Source of the DNA: an uncultured Clostridia bacterium
Lineage (GTDB): Bacteria; Bacillota; Clostridia; TANB77; CAG-508
Reading direction: 5' to 3'
NCBI GenBank assembly: GCA_934167365.1
Contig: CAKPKU010000014.1
Location: 1-24,586 of the forward strand
DNA length: 24,586 nucleotides
In this document: positions 23,209 through 24,586 of the stretch, one piece after another
How the letters are laid out: each line of letters begins with the position of its first letter
How positions within the stretch are numbered: the stretch's first letter is position 1
Notes under the pieces: model-generated
The model's input: only the letters and a program-made list of their open reading frames with translations
What the model was told of the DNA's origin: nothing
The model's database searches: none
Made by a program: the position numbers and the translations under genes

Positions 23209-23958
23209 ATGAATGAGGAATTAGAATATTATTCAAAACTTGCAGATTGGGATTTTACTCAAATAAATTATAAAGAGGAGATATTAACAAATTGGAATTT
23301 CTTCAATTGCATAAAAACAAATACAAATGAAACATCGTTATGTTTAGATCTTGGAACAGGCGGAGGAGAAAAAGTATTGAATGAATATCCAGATGTTGGA
23401 ATGGTGATTGCTACAGATTTTTCAAAAGATATGGTAAATACAGCAAAAGAAAATGCAATGAAATATCTAAAAAAGAAAGTAAAGTTTTGCAAAATGAACA
23501 ATTTAAAAATGAATTTCCCAGACAACTTATTTAATCTTGTGTCAGCAAGACATACTAAAATAGATGCAAAACAAATATATAAAATCCTGGAAAAGAATGG
23601 AGTGCTTGTAATTGAAGGAATCGACAAAAAAGATTGTTGGGATTTAAAAGAAATATTTAAAATGGGACAAGGATATAGAGACAAAAAATCAATTTCAGAA
23701 AAAGATTATGAAGATGTTGTAAATGCAGGATTTTCAAAGATAGAAAGAGTGGAAATTTTAATAAATGAATATTATGAAACTAAAAATGATTTGATGAAAT
23801 TAATACTAAAGACTCCAATTATATATGATTTTGTTAGGATTGAAAATCGATGTGAACTAGTCGATGTAAATTTATTTAATGAATATGTGAAAAGATTTAA
23901 AACAGATAAAGGAATATTGTTAAAAAGAGTCTTATATGGAATTGTTGCGAAAAAGTAA
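23209..23958 (+). CDS. class I SAM-dependent methyltransferase
   Basis: The 249-residue protein has SAM-binding motif I LCLDLGTGGGEK near residue 44, an acidic loop (ATDFSKDMV near 68) corresponding to motif II, NLVSARHTKID near 108 for the post-II strand, and LEKNGVLVIEG near 130 for motif III. The 3' half (FSKIERVEILINEYYE, LKRVLYGIVAKK) lacks a recognisable substrate domain. Small-molecule methylation is typical for this architecture; substrate unknown. Start ATG 23209 follows AAGGAG. The gene lies downstream of the structured leader and upstream of the DUF3990 pair, in an accessory setting. Confidence 0.85.
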   Translation: MNEELEYYSKLADWDFTQINYKEEILTNWNFFNCIKTNTNETSLCLDLGTGGGEKVLNEYPDVGMVIATDFSKDMVNTAKENAMKYLKKKVKFCKMNNLKMNFPDNLFNLVSARHTKIDAKQIYKILEKNGVLVIEGIDKKDCWDLKEIFKMGQGYRDKKSISEKDYEDVVNAGFSKIERVEILINEYYETKNDLMKLILKTPIIYDFVRIENRCELVDVNLFNEYVKRFKTDKGILLKRVLYGIVAKK

Positions 23959-23994
23959 GAATATCTAATTTTAAAGTAAAATATATATAAAATA

Positions 23995-24024
23995 TTGTTT
24001 TAAATAGAAATTATATGATATAAT
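23995..24024 (+). promoter_or_regulatory. extended -10 promoter of the DUF3990 gene
   Basis: TTGTTT at 23995-24000 and TATAAT at 24019-24024 are 18 bases apart, with a TGA extended -10 directly before TATAAT. The ATG lies 26 bases further on. Confidence 0.6.
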
Positions 24025-24049
24025 CTAGTAAAAATAAGGATGTGATAAA

Positions 24050-24502
24050 ATGCAAATAATATATCATGGAAGTTATTGTGAAGTAAAAAATCCAGAGCTA
24101 AAAAGTGGCAAATATTCAAAAGATTTTGGCACTGGTTTTTACTGTACAATACTAGAAGAGCAAGCAATAAAATGGGCTCAAAAATATGAAACACCAATTG
24201 TTAATAAATATGAATATGAAGAAAATCCAAGCTTAAAAATCAAAGAATTTACACTTATGACAGAAGAATGGCTTGATTTTATTATAAATTGTAGAAGTGG
24301 TAAAAAACATAATTATGACATTGTTATAGGAGCAATGGCAGATGATCAAATATATAATTACATAACAGATTTGATGAGCGGAGCTATTACAAGGTCTGCA
24401 TTTTGGGAATTAGCGAAATTTAGACATCCTACACATCAAATAGCATTTTGTACCAATAAAGCTTTACAATGTATTAAGTTTATAGGAACAGATAAAATAT
24501 AA
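24050..24502 (+). CDS. DUF3990 family protein, probable ADP-ribosyltransferase-like toxin
   Basis: The 150-residue protein has the family hallmarks: IIYHGSYCEVKNPEL at the N-terminus, KDFGTGFYCTILEEQAIKWA near residues 25-45, and DIVIGAMADDQIYN near 95. DUF3990 proteins are grouped with the ADP-ribosyl superfamily, where the HG near the start and the GxGFY element lie in the NAD site. The C-terminal half contains HQIAFCTNKALQCI. Such genes usually sit next to small partner genes in Firmicutes, which suggests a toxin-antitoxin pair, but the activity of this protein is inference. Start ATG 24050 has only a weak AAGGATGTGA binding site. The next gene starts 10 bases after its stop. Confidence 0.8.
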   Translation: MQIIYHGSYCEVKNPELKSGKYSKDFGTGFYCTILEEQAIKWAQKYETPIVNKYEYEENPSLKIKEFTLMTEEWLDFIINCRSGKKHNYDIVIGAMADDQIYNYITDLMSGAITRSAFWELAKFRHPTHQIAFCTNKALQCIKFIGTDKI

Positions 24503-24512
24503 GGAGAAAAAA

Positions 24513-24586
24513 ATGGGAGAGCCACAAAATGAAAATGACTTATTTTTTGTATGTAGTTTTATAGAATATATAGCCAGAAAAACAAA
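24513..24586 (+). CDS. partial small partner protein, cut by the window end
   Basis: ATG 24513 has AAGGAG six bases upstream and opens a frame with no stop to the window edge (24 codons: MGEPQNENDLFFVCSFIEYI then ARKT). The 'FVCSFIEYIARKT' pattern recalls the small proteins encoded beside DUF3990 genes (DUF3791-like) and is a candidate antitoxin. Too little is visible for certainty. Confidence 0.6.
   Translation, partial: MGEPQNENDLFFVCSFIEYIARKT

Noticed and set aside
23148..23216. Short ORF overlapping the methyltransferase start as a leader peptide
   Set aside because: It has no ribosome binding site of its own, and the AAGGAG within it serves the methyltransferase ATG.
23268..23684. Minus-strand 138-residue frame over the methyltransferase
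   Set aside because: It is antisense to a gene with a SAM-binding motif and lacks promoter and ribosome binding site evidence.

Overview
This window is a very A+T-rich piece of a Gram-positive (Firmicutes) chromosome, most likely from the class Clostridia. The evidence is a Gram-positive type PolC replicase, a glycine T-box leader, a small LPXTG surface protein, strong AGGAGG-type ribosome binding sites, sigma-A type promoters and the pyrH-frr-uppS-cdsA-rseP gene order. Nearly all genes lie on the + strand; only one small gene at about 13.7-13.9 kb is on the - strand. I cannot name the species from sequence alone.

Region 1 (1-12.9 kb) is core chromosome. A small uncharacterised protein is followed by two late MEP isoprenoid genes (ispG, ispH) and a tiny LPXTG-anchored protein. 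Then comes the run pyrH-frr-ispA-uppS-cdsA-rseP, followed by polC. Functionally the run links UMP supply and ribosome recycling to lipid-carrier synthesis: IspG/IspH make the C5 units, IspA makes farnesyl diphosphate, UppS extends it to undecaprenyl diphosphate, CdsA makes CDP-diacylglycerol and RseP is a membrane protease. The order differs from the usual clostridial one: dxr is missing between cdsA and rseP, ispG is upstream instead of next to polC, and ispA is inserted.

Region 2 (12.9-17.9 kb) is mixed. It holds a DUF1294 membrane protein, an intergenic cluster of five DnaA-box-like sequences in an inverted arrangement, one minus-strand small gene and a perfect 15-bp inverted repeat that may be a mobile-element relic. 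These are followed by a PHP phosphoesterase, a P-loop kinase related to thymidylate kinase, and T-box-controlled glycyl-tRNA synthetase.

Region 3 (17.9-24.6 kb) is accessory. A 1271-residue protein combines an unusual N-terminal domain (possibly ADP-ribosyltransferase-like), a long middle region and an SF2 helicase, and is coupled to a small 155-residue partner. Its 3' end carries a 325-bp tandem duplication whose two copies share an A7 run that throws the next block out of frame. Next come a structured non-coding segment with its own promoter, a SAM-dependent methyltransferase, and a DUF3990-type protein followed by a partner gene cut off by the window end. The helicase unit and the DUF3990 pair look like candidate defence or toxin-antitoxin modules; this is inference.

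No rRNA, tRNA, CRISPR array or intact transposase is visible.
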